In this document: positions 36,821 to 46,105 of the stretch, one piece after another | Position numbering within the stretch: position 1 is the stretch's first letter | Layout of the letters: every line of letters starts with the position of its first letter | The notes under the pieces: generated by a model | What the model was told of the DNA's origin: nothing | What the model saw: only the letters and a program-made list of their open reading frames with translations | Database searches by the model: none | Program-made: the position numbers and the translations under genes | DNA from: Actinomadura rayongensis | GTDB taxonomy: Bacteria > Actinomycetota > Actinomycetes > Streptosporangiales > Streptosporangiaceae | Direction: 5' to 3' | Length of the DNA stretch: 64,000 nucleotides | Assembly (NCBI RefSeq): GCF_009831215.1 | Contig: NZ_WUTW01000002.1 | Span: forward strand, 806,001-870,000

Positions 36821-38840
36821 AAACCGTGTCGCCGGCGCGACGGGTCTGTGACGAGCCGACGATCAGCAGGCAGCGCATGTCGACGTCCGCCGGGTCCAGG
36901 TCGGCCAGCGGGACGATCCGGACGCTCTCCGCCGGGCCGCCCACGTCCCGTCCGATCACGACCGGCGTGTCCTTCGCGCGGTGCCGCAGCAGCAGGTCGC
37001 GGGCCTCGGCGACCTGGTGGACGCGGGTCTTGGACGCCGGGTTGTAGATCGCGATGACCAGGTCGGACTCGGCGGCTGCGGTGAGGCGGCGCGCGATGAC
37101 GTCCCACGGCTTGAGGCGGTCCGACAGCGACAGCACGCAGTAGTCGTGGCCGAGCGGCGCGCCCGCGCGGGCCGCGACGGCGTTGGCGGCGGTGACGCCG
37201 GGCAGGACGCGCACCGGGACGTCCGGGAACGCCTCGGCGGCCTCCAGCACGGCGGTCGCCATCGCGAACACGCCCGGGTCGCCGGACGAGACGACCGCGA
37301 CGCGCCGTCCCTCGCGCGCCAGCTCCAGCGCGAACGCGGCGCGGTCCGCCTCGACCGTGTTGCCGGACGGGTGCCGGCGCTGGCGCGCGTTCGGCGCGAC
37401 GCGGTCCAGGTAGGGGCGGTAGCCGACGAGGTCGTCGGCGGCGGCGAGCGCCTCCTGTGCCTGCGGCGTCAGCCACTCGCGCCCGGCCGGGCCGAGTCCG
37501 ACGACCGTCACCGCACCGCGCCCCTGCACCGCCCCGGCGACCGTCCCCGCAGCGCGCCGTCCCGAGGCGTCCCCGGCCGAGCCGAGGCCAACGGCCGTCC
37601 CCTCGCCGCGCGGCTGCGAGGCGTCCCCGGCCGAGCCGAGGCCGACAGCCGTCCCCTGCCCGCGCGGCTGCACAGCACCGCCCGGGCCGGCGACCGTCTC
37701 CGCGCTGCGCGGTTCTGAGGCGTCCTCGGCCGAGCCGAGCCCGACGGTCGTCCCTCGATCGCGCGGCTGCACTGTCCCGGCGACCGTCCCCGCCCTGCGC
37801 GGTTGCGAGGCGTCCCCGGCCGGGCCGAGGCCAACGGCCGTCCCCCCATCGCGCGGCTGCACTGCCCCGGCGACTGTCCCCGCGCTGCGCGGTTCCGATG
37901 CGTCCCCGGCCGGGCCGAGCCCGACGGTCGTCCCCTCGCCGCGCGACTCCTGCACTGCCCCGGCGGGGCCGATAGCCGTCGCTTCGCTGCCCTGTCCCGA
38001 GGCGTCGCCCGCCGGGCCGAGGTTGACGGTCGTTCCCCCGTCGCGCGGCTGTTGTGCTGCCTCGGCCGGGGTGAGGCCGACGGTCGTCGCCTGCGGTGAG
38101 TTTGCGGTGGGGAGGGTGCGGCGTGTCTCCTCGTGGATGCGGCTCGGCAGCACCGCGACCGAGAAGTACGGCACGGTGTCGGCGGCGACGTCGGCGAGGC
38201 GTTCGATGCGCTGGTCGCCGGTGGTGGCGTGCTCGACGTACCAGGCGTCGTCCAGGCGTTCCGCCCGTTCCAGCGCGGTCCGGACGGCGGTGAACGTGCG
38301 GCCGAGTTTCAGGACGACCGCCGAGTCCGCCGCGCGCAGGCGGTCGGCGAGCGCGTCGTCGCCGAGGGTGCCGGGCAGGACGGTCAGCGTCTCGTCCCGC
38401 TCGACCAGCGGACGGCCCAGTTCGGCGGACGCCCCCGCGATCGACGTCACGCCCGGCACGACCGTCGTCGGGTAGCGCCCGGCGAGGCGCTTGTGCAGAT
38501 GCATGTAGGAGCCGTAGAAGAACGGGTCGCCCTCGGCGAGGACGACCACGTCGCGGCCCGCGTCCAGGTGGACGGCGAGGCGGCGCGCGCAGTCCTCGTA
38601 GAACGCTTCCATGACCGTCCGGTAGTCGGTCGTCGCCTCGGTCGTCACCGGGTAGATCAGCGGTTCCTCGATCTGCCCGTCGTGCAGATGCGCGGCGGCG
38701 ATCGCGCGGGCGTGGCTGCGGCCGTGCCGGGCGGCGTGGAACACCACGACGTCGGCGGCCTCGATGAGCCGCGCGGCCTTCAGCGTGATCAGCTCGGGAT
38801 CGCCGGGTCCGAGCCCGACCCCGTACAGGCGGCCGGTCAC
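36798..38840 (-). CDS. cobIJ: CobI-CobJ fusion: precorrin-2 C20-/precorrin-3B C17-methyltransferase with repeat linker
   Basis: A 680-residue bifunctional corrin methylase. Residues 1-245 are CobI ([18 protein letters not shown] ... [19 protein letters not shown]); residues about 444-680 are CobJ ([21 protein letters not shown] ... [17 protein letters not shown] ... [19 protein letters not shown]). CobI-CobJ fusions are normal in actinobacteria, but here the linker (about 247-443) is made of seven repeats of the [12 protein letters not shown]...[12 protein letters not shown] type that copy the start of the CobJ domain. GTG start overlaps the cobH stop (GTGA). It is translated after the CobG-CobH frame. 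Confidence 0.95.
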   Translation of the reverse strand: MTGRLYGVGLGPGDPELITLKAARLIEAADVVVFHAARHGRSHARAIAAAHLHDGQIEEPLIYPVTTEATTDYRTVMEAFYEDCARRLAVHLDAGRDVVVLAEGDPFFYGSYMHLHKRLAGRYPTTVVPGVTSIAGASAELGRPLVERDETLTVLPGTLGDDALADRLRAADSAVVLKLGRTFTAVRTALERAERLDDAWYVEHATTGDQRIERLADVAADTVPYFSVAVLPSRIHEETRRTLPTANSPQATTVGLTPAEAAQQPRDGGTTVNLGPAGDASGQGSEATAIGPAGAVQESRGEGTTVGLGPAGDASEPRSAGTVAGAVQPRDGGTAVGLGPAGDASQPRRAGTVAGTVQPRDRGTTVGLGSAEDASEPRSAETVAGPGGAVQPRGQGTAVGLGSAGDASQPRGEGTAVGLGSAGDASGRRAAGTVAGAVQGRGAVTVVGLGPAGREWLTPQAQEALAAADDLVGYRPYLDRVAPNARQRRHPSGNTVEADRAAFALELAREGRRVAVVSSGDPGVFAMATAVLEAAEAFPDVPVRVLPGVTAANAVAARAGAPLGHDYCVLSLSDRLKPWDVIARRLTAAAESDLVIAIYNPASKTRVHQVAEARDLLLRHRAKDTPVVIGRDVGGPAESVRIVPLADLDPADVDMRCLLIVGSSQTRRAGDTVFTPRRYP
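37510..38100. repeat. 90-bp tandem repeats encoding the CobI-CobJ linker
   Basis: About seven in-frame units; the clearest are 37741-37830 and 37831-37920, exactly 90 bp apart and nearly identical. Other units are 54 to about 102 bp long, all multiples of three. Each unit encodes T(T/A)VGLG(P/S)AGDAS followed by a variable [11 protein letters not shown] part. The first element resembles the CobJ N-terminal SAM-loop sequence that comes directly after the array. Confidence 0.9.
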
Positions 38841-40621
38841 GACTCGTCCTCGGCGGCGATCGCGTTCACGGCGGCGGCGGTCATCGCGCTGCCGCCGCGC
38901 CGTCCCCGGACGACGAGATGTGGCAGGTCGGACGCGGCGAGCGCCTCCTTGGACTCGGCCGCGCCGATGAACCCGACCGGAATCCCGAGCACCGCCGCCG
39001 GACGCGGCGCGCCCGCCGCGACCAGTTCCAGCAGCCGGAACAGCGCGGTCGGGGCGTTGCCGATCGCGACGACGGCGCCGTCCAGCCTGTCGCCCCACAG
39101 GTCGAGCGCGGCGGCGCTGCGCGTGGTGCCGAGCCGCGCGGCGAGGTCCGGGACGCGCGGGTCGCCGAGCGTGCAGACGACCTCGTTGCGCGCGGGCAGC
39201 CGACGGCGCGTGATCCCGGCGGCGACCATCTCGGCGTCGCACAGCACCGGACGCCCGTCCAGCAGCGCGGCGCGCGCGGCGGCGACGGCGCCCGGCGCGA
39301 CGTCGAGGTCGTCCACCAGGTCCACCATCCCGCACGCGTGGATCATGCGGACCGCGACGCGGGCGACGTCGGCGGGCAGGCCGTCCAGGTCCGCCTCGGC
39401 GCGGATCGTCGCGAACGAGCGCCGGTAGATCTCGGCGCCGTCGCGGACGTAGTCGATCACAGGATCCTCCGTTGGGTGGCGGACGTCGTAACCGGCGGGG
39501 GTCGCGACGACGGCGACATGCCGTCCGGCGGGCCGACCGCACTGCCGCTCACAACCGGACCAATGCACAGGCAGCCCACTCGCCTCAGCAAGCACACCAA
39601 CCGCGCCGCCACCCCCGTCGCTGCGGTCGTCGGCGTGCGTGTCGGGGCGGACGGTGGTGCGGGCGTCGGCGCGGACGTCGGTCAGGGACTTGGCGCAGCC
39701 GGGGCGGCCGGCGCATGCGGTGATGCCGTGCCAGGGCGAGCCGGGGTCGAGGACGAGGCCGGCGGCGGTGAGCGCGGCGGCGGTCGCGGGGGTCGTGTCC
39801 GGGACGACGACGGTCCGGCGCGGCGTGACGATGATCTCGTGGCCGGTGAGCGCGGCGAGGTGCGCGGGTTCCAGGCGGCCCAGCGGGACGAGTGCCGTGA
39901 CGGCCGTTCGGCCGTCTTTCTGAAGGGCGATTCCCGGGTCGGGGAATTCGCTGTCCGGGAAGGCAGATGGGGGGCCGCCGAGCAGGCCGAGTTTTTCCGC
40001 CGGGTTCTCCAGTTCGGACATGCGCCAGGCCGTTCCGCGCACGGCCAGGAACGTCCGGGCGACGTCCAGCAGGAGGCGCACGGCGTCGGTCGGCGCGACG
40101 CGGACGCCGCTGTCGCGACCGGCCAGGACCAGGGCGAACGTCGTCGCGTCGAGGGCGATGACGCCGAGGTCGGGGCGCAGGGCGGTCACGTCGCCGCGGC
40201 CGTCGTCGAAGGCGAACAGGAAACGGCCGGGGAGGTCGGCCAGCGCCGGGTCGGCGCACAATTCCGCGTCGAATTGCGTAACGAAGGGACGGACGTCGAG
40301 AAAGCCGCGGCCGTCCCGGCCGGAAAGCACGCTCGCGAGGATGTTGCGCACCCGTTCGTGTGCGACGGACGGCAGCAAGCCAGCGTCCTGGAGCCGGGCC
40401 GCGAGGGCGACGCCGTCCGCGAGGCCCCGCAGCTGCACGTTGCCGCGCGACGTCAGGTCGAGCCGACCGTCGCCCAGGTCGCGCGCGGCGGCGGCCAGCG
40501 CCGCGAAGGCGGACGCGGGCAGCGCGCCGCCGGGCAGCCGGACGCGCGCCAGCAGACCGTCGGCGGCCTGGTGGACGCGGACGGCGCCGGGGCACGCGTC
40601 GGGGCCGGAGCGGGTCGTCAC
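38837..40621 (-). CDS. cobG-cobH: CobG-CobH read-through fusion: precorrin-3B synthase and precorrin-8X methylmutase
   Basis: One uninterrupted 594-residue frame. Residues 1-387 are CobG, an Fe-S/sirohaem-type monooxygenase ([29 protein letters not shown], cysteines in [11 protein letters not shown] and SGCERQCGR), which makes precorrin-3B by an oxygen-dependent step. Residues 388-594 are CobH ([42 protein letters not shown]), which rearranges precorrin-8X to hydrogenobyrinate. No stop separates them, but a GGAGG-N5-GTG start sits exactly at the CobH boundary (GTG at 39460), so separate CobH may also be made. GTG start; Shine-Dalgarno weak. Confidence 0.9.
   Translation of the reverse strand: MTTRSGPDACPGAVRVHQAADGLLARVRLPGGALPASAFAALAAAARDLGDGRLDLTSRGNVQLRGLADGVALAARLQDAGLLPSVAHERVRNILASVLSGRDGRGFLDVRPFVTQFDAELCADPALADLPGRFLFAFDDGRGDVTALRPDLGVIALDATTFALVLAGRDSGVRVAPTDAVRLLLDVARTFLAVRGTAWRMSELENPAEKLGLLGGPPSAFPDSEFPDPGIALQKDGRTAVTALVPLGRLEPAHLAALTGHEIIVTPRRTVVVPDTTPATAAALTAAGLVLDPGSPWHGITACAGRPGCAKSLTDVRADARTTVRPDTHADDRSDGGGGAVGVLAEASGLPVHWSGCERQCGRPAGRHVAVVATPAGYDVRHPTEDPVIDYVRDGAEIYRRSFATIRAEADLDGLPADVARVAVRMIHACGMVDLVDDLDVAPGAVAAARAALLDGRPVLCDAEMVAAGITRRRLPARNEVVCTLGDPRVPDLAARLGTTRSAAALDLWGDRLDGAVVAIGNAPTALFRLLELVAAGAPRPAAVLGIPVGFIGAAESKEALAASDLPHLVVRGRRGGSAMTAAAVNAIAAEDES
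39458..39470 (-). promoter_or_regulatory. Internal ribosome binding site and GTG for stand-alone CobH
   Basis: Reading the minus strand, GGAGG (39470-39466) is followed five bases later by GTG (39460-39458). Initiation here gives a 207-residue CobH, the normal length of the single protein. The codon is in frame with the CobG part, so both a fused and a free product are possible. Confidence 0.7.
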
Positions 40622-40684
40622 AGCCGCCGATCCTAAGCGCCCGGCCCGTCCGAGCTTGACGCGGATGTCCGCGATGACCAGAGT

Positions 40685-40825
40685 GGTGATCAGCGACAAA
40701 GCGGAGGAAGCCGGTGTGAATCCGGCGCGGTCCCGCCACTGTCACCGGGGAGCGAACCCCGTCACAGGCCACTGCGCGAGCGGGAAGGCCGGGGCGAGCG
40801 CCGATCCGGGAGCCAGGAGACTCCC
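40685..40825 (+). ncRNA. Cobalamin riboswitch upstream of cobN
   Basis: The conserved cobalamin-aptamer sequence is readable: GCCGGTGTGAATCCGGC helix, GCGGTCCCGCCACTGT, GGGAAGGC, and the B12 box region GGAGCCAGGAGACTC. It ends about 55 bases before the cobN GTG, leaving a CCC..TTCG..GGGG hairpin region (about 40836-40865) and GGGTGAGGA. Cobalamin binding should shut off cobN, most likely at translation in a GC-rich actinomycete. It faces away from the cobG operon, whose start is only about 60 bp to the left. Confidence 0.95.
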
Positions 40826-40880
40826 CTGTCGCGGCGACCCTTCGATTCGGGGCGAGGACCCCGGGTGAGGACACGACCGC

Positions 40881-43800
40881 GTGTTTCTGCTGCTGTCCAC
40901 CTCGGACACCGACCTGCTCAGCGCACGTTCTTCCGGAACAGCGTTCCGTCTCGCCAACCCGTCCCGCGTGGACCCGGCCGACCTGCCCGAACTCGTCGAC
41001 GGCACCGATCTGGTGATCGTCCGGCTGCTCGGCGGGCGCCGCGCCTGGGAAGAGGGCCTGGACGCGCTGCTGCGCGGCCCGCGGCCCGTCGTCGTGATCA
41101 GCGGCGAGCAGGCGCCGGACGCCGAGCTGATGGAGCTGTCCACCGTCCCCGCCGGAGTCGCCGCCGAGGCGCACGCCTACCTCGCACACGGCGGCCCGGC
41201 GAACCTGCGCGAGCTGCACCGGTTCCTGTCCGACACCGTCCTGCTGACCGGGCACGGCTTCGCGCCGCCCGCCGCGACGCCCGCCTGGGGCACGCTCGAC
41301 CGCGCGCCGTCCCCGGGCGACGGCCCGCTGATCGGCGTCCTGTACTACCGCGCGCACCACCTCGCCGGGAACACCGCGTTCGTGGAGACGCTCTGCGCCG
41401 CGATCGAGAACGCGGGCGGACGCGCCCTGCCGATCTTCTGCGCGTCCCTGCGCACCGCCGACCAGGCCCTGCTCACCGAGCTCGGCCGCGTGGACGCGCT
41501 GGTCGTGACCGTCCTCGCGGCGGGCGGGACGAAACCGGCGCTCGCCGGCGCGGGCGGCGACGACGAGGCGTGGGACGCGGGCGCGCTCGCCGCCCTGGAC
41601 GTCCCGATCCTGCAAGGCCTGTGCCTGACCGGCGACCGCGCGACGTGGGAGGCGAGCGACGACGGCCTGTCCCCGCTGGACACGGCCACGCAGGTCGCGG
41701 TGCCCGAGTTCGACGGACGGCTCATCACCGTCCCGTTCTCGTTCAAGCGCATCGACGAGGACGGCCTGAGCGTCTACGCCGCCGACCCCGAGCGCGCCGC
41801 CCGCGTCGCCGGGATCGCGGTGCGGCACGGACGGCTCCGGCACGTCCCGGCCGAGGAGAAGAAGATCGCGCTGATGCTGTCGGCGTACCCCACCAAACAC
41901 GCACGGATCGGGAACGCGGTCGGCCTGGACACGCCCGCGAGCGTCGTGCGACTCCTCACCGCGCTGCGCGACCACGGCTACGACACCGGCGACGCGCTGC
42001 CGGGCGAGGGCGACGCGCTCATGCACGCGCTCATCGCGGCGGGCGGCCAGGACGCCGACTGGCTCACCGAGGAACAGCTCGCGGGCAACCCCGTCCGCAT
42101 CCCGGTCGCCCGCTATCGCGACTGGTACAAAACACTCCCCGACGGGCTACGCGAAGGTATCGAGCAGCACTGGGGCCCGCCGCCCGGCGAGCTGTTCGTG
42201 GACGACGACGCGATCGTCCTCGCCGCGCTGCGCTCCGGCAACGTCGTCGTGCTGGTGCAGCCGCCGCGCGGCTTCGGCGAGAACCCCGTCGCGATCTACC
42301 ACGACCCGGACCTTCCGCCGAGCCACCACTATCTCGCCGCCTACCAGTGGATCAGGGACGAGTTCGGCGCGCACGCGGTCGTCCACGTCGGCAAGCACGG
42401 CAACCTGGAGTGGCTGCCCGGCAAGGCGGCCGGGCTGTCGGCGGCGTGCGGGCCGGACGCCGCGCTCGGCGACCTCCCGCTGATCTACCCGTTCCTCGTC
42501 AACGACCCCGGCGAGGGCACGCAGGCCAAGCGCCGCGCGCACGCCACGCTCGTCGACCACCTCATCCCGCCGATGGCGCGGGCCGAGAGCTACGGCGACA
42601 TCGCGCGGCTCGAACAGCTCCTGGACGAGCACGCCGGCGTCGCCGCGATGGACCCGGCGAAGCTGCCCGCGATCCGCGCGCAGATCTGGACGCTGATCCA
42701 GGCCGCCCGGCTGGACCACGACCTCGGGCTGGACGACCGTCCGCACGACGCCGAGTTCGACGACTTCCTGCTGCACGTCGACGGCTGGCTGTGCGAGGTC
42801 AAGGACGTCCAGATCCGCGACGGCCTGCACGTCCTCGGCGTCGCGCCGACGGGTTCCGCGCGGGTCGACCTCGTGCTCGCGATGCTGCGCGCGCGCCAGC
42901 TCTGGGGCGGCGCGGTGACGCTGCCGGGGCTGCGCGAGGCGCTGGGCCTGGACGAGTCGGGCACCGATCGCACCGGTACCGACACCGTCGAAGCCGAAGC
43001 ACGGGAACTGGTCGCGGCGATGGAGGCGGCCGACTGGGCGCCCGAGACCGCGGCCGAGCTGGCGGACGGCCCCGTCGCCGACATCCTGCGGTTCGCCGCC
43101 ACCGAGATCGTCCCCCGCCTGGACCGGACGTCCGACGAGATCGGCATGGTCCTGCACGCGCTGGACGGCGGTTTCGTCCCCGCCGGCCCGAGCGGATCGC
43201 CGCTGCGCGGACTGATCAACGTGCTGCCGACCGGCCGGAACTTCTACTCGGTGGACCCGAAGGCCGTCCCGAGCCGGCTCGCCTGGGACACCGGACGCGC
43301 CATGGCCGACTCGCTGCTCTCCCGCTACCGCGAGGAGACGGGAATGTGGCCCGAGTCGGTAGGTCTGTCGGTGTGGGGGACGTCGGCGATGCGGACGTCC
43401 GGGGACGACATCGCCGAGGTCCTGGCGCTGCTCGGCGTCCGGCCCGTCTGGGACGACGCGTCGCGCCGCGTCACCGGCCTCGAACCGATCCCGCTGGACG
43501 AGCTGGGCCGCCCGCGCATCGACGTCACGATCCGCATCAGCGGCTTCTTCCGCGACGCCTTCCCGCACGCGGTGACGATGCTGGACGACGCCGTCCGGCT
43601 CGCCGCCGCCCAGGACGAACCGGACGAATCCAACTATGTCCGGGCGCACGTCGCCGCCGACCGCGCCCGCCACGGCGACGAGCGCCGCGCCACGATGCGC
43701 GTGTTCGGCTCGCGTCCCGGCGCGTACGGGGCGGGCATCCTGCCGCTCATCGACAGCCGCAACTGGCGCGACGACTCCGACCTCGCCGAGGTCTACGCGG

Positions 43801-44426
43801 TCTGGGGCGGCTACGCCTACGGGCGCGACCTGGACGGCGTCCCCGCGCGCGACGACATGGAGAACGCCTACCGCCGCATCGCCGTCGCCGCCAAGAACAC
43901 CGACACGCGCGAGCACGACATCGCCGACTCCGACGACTACTTCCAGTACCACGGCGGGATGATCGCGACCGTCCGGGCGCTGACCGGGACGGCCCCGCGC
44001 GCCTACATCGGCGACAGCACGCGGCCCGACGCCGTCCGGACGCGGACGCTGCACGAGGAGACCGCGCGCGTCTTCCGGGCCCGCGTCGTCAACCCGCGCT
44101 GGCTCGCCGCGATGCGCCGCCACGGCTACAAGGGCGCGTTCGAGCTGGCCGCGACCGTCGACTACCTGTTCGGGTACGACGCGACGGCCGGTGTCGTGGC
44201 GGACTGGATGTACGAAAAGCTCACCCACACCTACGTCTTCGACGCCGAGAACCGATCGTTCTTCGAAAAGTCCAACCCGTGGGCACTCCACGGGATCGCG
44301 GAACGTCTGCTGGAGGCCGCCGACCGGGGCCTGTGGGAGCACCCGGAGGCCGCGACGCTGGACGAGCTGCGCCGCGTCTACCTGGAGATCGAGGGCTCCC
44401 TGGAAGACGGCGGCTCCGGAGAGTGA
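40881..44426 (+). CDS. cobN: Cobaltochelatase subunit CobN
   Basis: An 1181-residue, full-length large subunit of the ATP-dependent cobaltochelatase, which inserts cobalt into hydrogenobyrinate a,c-diamide with a CobS/CobT or ChlI/ChlD-type AAA partner (not in this window). Family blocks seen: YYRAHHLAGNTAFVETLC, HVGKHGNLEWLPGK, VNDPGEGTQAKRRAHATLVDHLIPPM, GRNFYSVDPKAVPSRLAW and GFFRDAFPHAVTMLDDAVRL. It starts at GTG with GGTGAGGA nine bases upstream. Controlled by the cobalamin riboswitch just before it. A lipoprotein hydrolase gene follows 12 bp later. Confidence 0.96.
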   Translation: MFLLLSTSDTDLLSARSSGTAFRLANPSRVDPADLPELVDGTDLVIVRLLGGRRAWEEGLDALLRGPRPVVVISGEQAPDAELMELSTVPAGVAAEAHAYLAHGGPANLRELHRFLSDTVLLTGHGFAPPAATPAWGTLDRAPSPGDGPLIGVLYYRAHHLAGNTAFVETLCAAIENAGGRALPIFCASLRTADQALLTELGRVDALVVTVLAAGGTKPALAGAGGDDEAWDAGALAALDVPILQGLCLTGDRATWEASDDGLSPLDTATQVAVPEFDGRLITVPFSFKRIDEDGLSVYAADPERAARVAGIAVRHGRLRHVPAEEKKIALMLSAYPTKHARIGNAVGLDTPASVVRLLTALRDHGYDTGDALPGEGDALMHALIAAGGQDADWLTEEQLAGNPVRIPVARYRDWYKTLPDGLREGIEQHWGPPPGELFVDDDAIVLAALRSGNVVVLVQPPRGFGENPVAIYHDPDLPPSHHYLAAYQWIRDEFGAHAVVHVGKHGNLEWLPGKAAGLSAACGPDAALGDLPLIYPFLVNDPGEGTQAKRRAHATLVDHLIPPMARAESYGDIARLEQLLDEHAGVAAMDPAKLPAIRAQIWTLIQAARLDHDLGLDDRPHDAEFDDFLLHVDGWLCEVKDVQIRDGLHVLGVAPTGSARVDLVLAMLRARQLWGGAVTLPGLREALGLDESGTDRTGTDTVEAEARELVAAMEAADWAPETAAELADGPVADILRFAATEIVPRLDRTSDEIGMVLHALDGGFVPAGPSGSPLRGLINVLPTGRNFYSVDPKAVPSRLAWDTGRAMADSLLSRYREETGMWPESVGLSVWGTSAMRTSGDDIAEVLALLGVRPVWDDASRRVTGLEPIPLDELGRPRIDVTIRISGFFRDAFPHAVTMLDDAVRLAAAQDEPDESNYVRAHVAADRARHGDERRATMRVFGSRPGAYGAGILPLIDSRNWRDDSDLAEVYAVWGGYAYGRDLDGVPARDDMENAYRRIAVAAKNTDTREHDIADSDDYFQYHGGMIATVRALTGTAPRAYIGDSTRPDAVRTRTLHEETARVFRARVVNPRWLAAMRRHGYKGAFELAATVDYLFGYDATAGVVADWMYEKLTHTYVFDAENRSFFEKSNPWALHGIAERLLEAADRGLWEHPEAATLDELRRVYLEIEGSLEDGGSGE

Positions 44427-44438
44427 ATACTGGGGCGG

Positions 44439-45296
44439 ATGGGATTTCTCGGAAGTACGGTGCTGCGGTCGGCCGCCGTCGTCGCCGTTCTGACGGCGGC
44501 GGGCTGCGCTGACCGGCCCCCCGCGAGGGACGAGAACCCCGCGCCGACCGTCGCGTCCCTCGCCGCGCCGCTCGGGCCGTACCGGACGTCGACCGCGCTC
44601 GTCCCGCGCGGCACCGCCGAGGCGTTCGGCGGCGGAACGATCTACTACCCGTCCGGTCGGCCGCGCGGCGACACGTTCGGCGGCGTGATCATCGCGCCGG
44701 GACGCAACGGGAACCAGGGCGGAATGGCCTGGTACGGCCCGCTTCTGGCGTCGCGGGGGTTCGTGGTCTTCGCGATCGACACGCTGCACCTGAAGGACCG
44801 TCCGGCCGCCCGCGCGCACGAGCTGGAGGCGGCGATGACGTACCTGACCGTCCACAGCCCCGTCGCGACGCTCGTGGACGCCGACCGGCTCGCCGTGATG
44901 GGCCATTCGTTCGGCGGCGGCGCCGCTTTGGAAACGGCGGCGGACCGTCCGACGCTGCGCGCCGCCATTCCGCTGATGCCCTACGACAAGGGGCAGGACT
45001 TCTCGAACGTCCGCGTCCCGACGCTGGTCGTGGCGGCGCAGAACGACAAGATCGCGCCGGTGGCCCGGCATGCGCGGCGGTTCTACCAGAGCATTCCGGC
45101 GTCGTCCGGCAAGGGCTATCTGGAGATCGCCGGGACGACACATTCGTCGCCGAAGAAGCCGAACACCACGCTGGCCGTCTACGTCATCGCATGGCTGAAA
45201 CGCTATGTGGACGGCGACCAACGCTACGCGCGCTTCCTCTGCCCCGGACCGCTCGACGACCCGTCGGTCGCCCTCTACCGGAATCCCTGCTCCTAA
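44439..45296 (+). CDS. Cutinase/PET-hydrolase-like polyesterase, predicted lipoprotein
   Basis: A 285-residue alpha/beta hydrolase that follows the actinobacterial cutinase (Tfu/LCC-type) pattern along its length: GPYRTS, GGGTIYYPSG, GVIIAPGRNGNQGGMAWYG, LASRGFVVFAIDT, DADRLAVMGHSFGGGAALETA, NVRVPTLVVAAQNDKIAPV, FYQSIPASSGKGYLEIAGTTHSSP, WLKRYVDGDQRYARFLCPGP. Triad: Ser of GHSFG, Asp of QNDKIAP, His of GTTHSS. The C-terminal Cys pair (FLCP ... NPCS) matches the family disulfide. Departures: a lipobox (LTAAGC) at Cys23, Arg instead of the oxyanion Tyr after PG, and Tyr in MPYD where Trp is usual. Confidence 0.88.
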   Translation: MGFLGSTVLRSAAVVAVLTAAGCADRPPARDENPAPTVASLAAPLGPYRTSTALVPRGTAEAFGGGTIYYPSGRPRGDTFGGVIIAPGRNGNQGGMAWYGPLLASRGFVVFAIDTLHLKDRPAARAHELEAAMTYLTVHSPVATLVDADRLAVMGHSFGGGAALETAADRPTLRAAIPLMPYDKGQDFSNVRVPTLVVAAQNDKIAPVARHARRFYQSIPASSGKGYLEIAGTTHSSPKKPNTTLAVYVIAWLKRYVDGDQRYARFLCPGPLDDPSVALYRNPCS

Positions 45297-46081
45297 CGCT
45301 GCCGGGCCGCCTCGTAAAGCGCGACCGTGGCGGCGTTGGCGGCGTTCAGGGAACTGGCGGTGCCGGTGATGGGAATGCGGGACATGACGTCGCACGCGTC
45401 GCGCCAGGCGCCGCTCAGGCCGGCCGTCTCGTTGCCGATGACCAGCAGCGTCGGGCCGGTGAGGTCGACGGCGTCCAGGTCGGCGTCGCCTTTTTCGTCG
45501 GTGCCGACGATCGTGAGGCCGTCCACGGTCTTCGCCCAGTCGAGGACGTCGCGCGCCGACCGCGCCCGGACGACCGGAACCGAGAACAGCGATCCCGTCG
45601 ACGCCCGGACGGCCTTCGGGTCGTAAGGGTCGGCGGAATGGCCGGCGACGATGACGGCGTGGCCGCCGAACGCGTCCACGGACCGCACGATCGTCCCGAT
45701 GTTGCCCGGGCTCGACGGCCGGTCGAAGACGACGCCGAGGAAGGTCGCGTGCGCGGGCAGGCGCGCGAAGTCGTCGGGCGGGAGTTCGGCGACGGCCAGC
45801 AGTTCGGGCGTCTCGTCGTCCTTTTCTCCGAGTTCGCGCATCAGCTCGGCGGAGACCTCGTACCGTTCTCCTGAAGCGCGGTCATGGATATCGCGCGCCC
45901 AGGCCGACAAAGGCCGTCCGTCCTCGTGCAGCAACGCCCGGATCGGCCATCCGGCGTCCACCGCCAGGCTGATCGGCCGCACGCCCTGGACCAGGAACTC
46001 CCCGGCCCGCTGTCGCTTCGCGCGGTTGCCGAGCAGCGCCTCCCACTGCTGGAACCGGGCATTCCGCCGCGTCACTCGCAC
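45293..46081 (-). CDS. SpoU/TrmH family RNA 2'-O-methyltransferase
   Basis: A 262-residue enzyme. The N-terminal part (RRNARFQQWEALLGNRAKRQRAGEFLVQGVRPI) is a substrate-RNA domain, and the SpoU knot carries its three motifs: FDRPSSPGNIGTIVRSVDAFG, LLVIGNETAGLS and IPITGTASSLNAANA. It would methylate a ribose in rRNA or tRNA using SAM; the target site is unknown. GTG start; a second GTG three codons on is possible. It is convergent with the polyesterase, overlapping by four bases. Confidence 0.92.
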   Translation of the reverse strand: MRVTRRNARFQQWEALLGNRAKRQRAGEFLVQGVRPISLAVDAGWPIRALLHEDGRPLSAWARDIHDRASGERYEVSAELMRELGEKDDETPELLAVAELPPDDFARLPAHATFLGVVFDRPSSPGNIGTIVRSVDAFGGHAVIVAGHSADPYDPKAVRASTGSLFSVPVVRARSARDVLDWAKTVDGLTIVGTDEKGDADLDAVDLTGPTLLVIGNETAGLSGAWRDACDVMSRIPITGTASSLNAANAATVALYEAARQR

Positions 46082-46105
46082 GCCCCGAGTCTTCCACAGG
46101 GCGCG

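Noticed and set aside
42147..45395. A 1082-residue minus-strand frame opposite cobN
   Set aside because: It is the mirror of the high-GC cobN gene, has no domain, and has the composition typical of antisense frames in such genomes.
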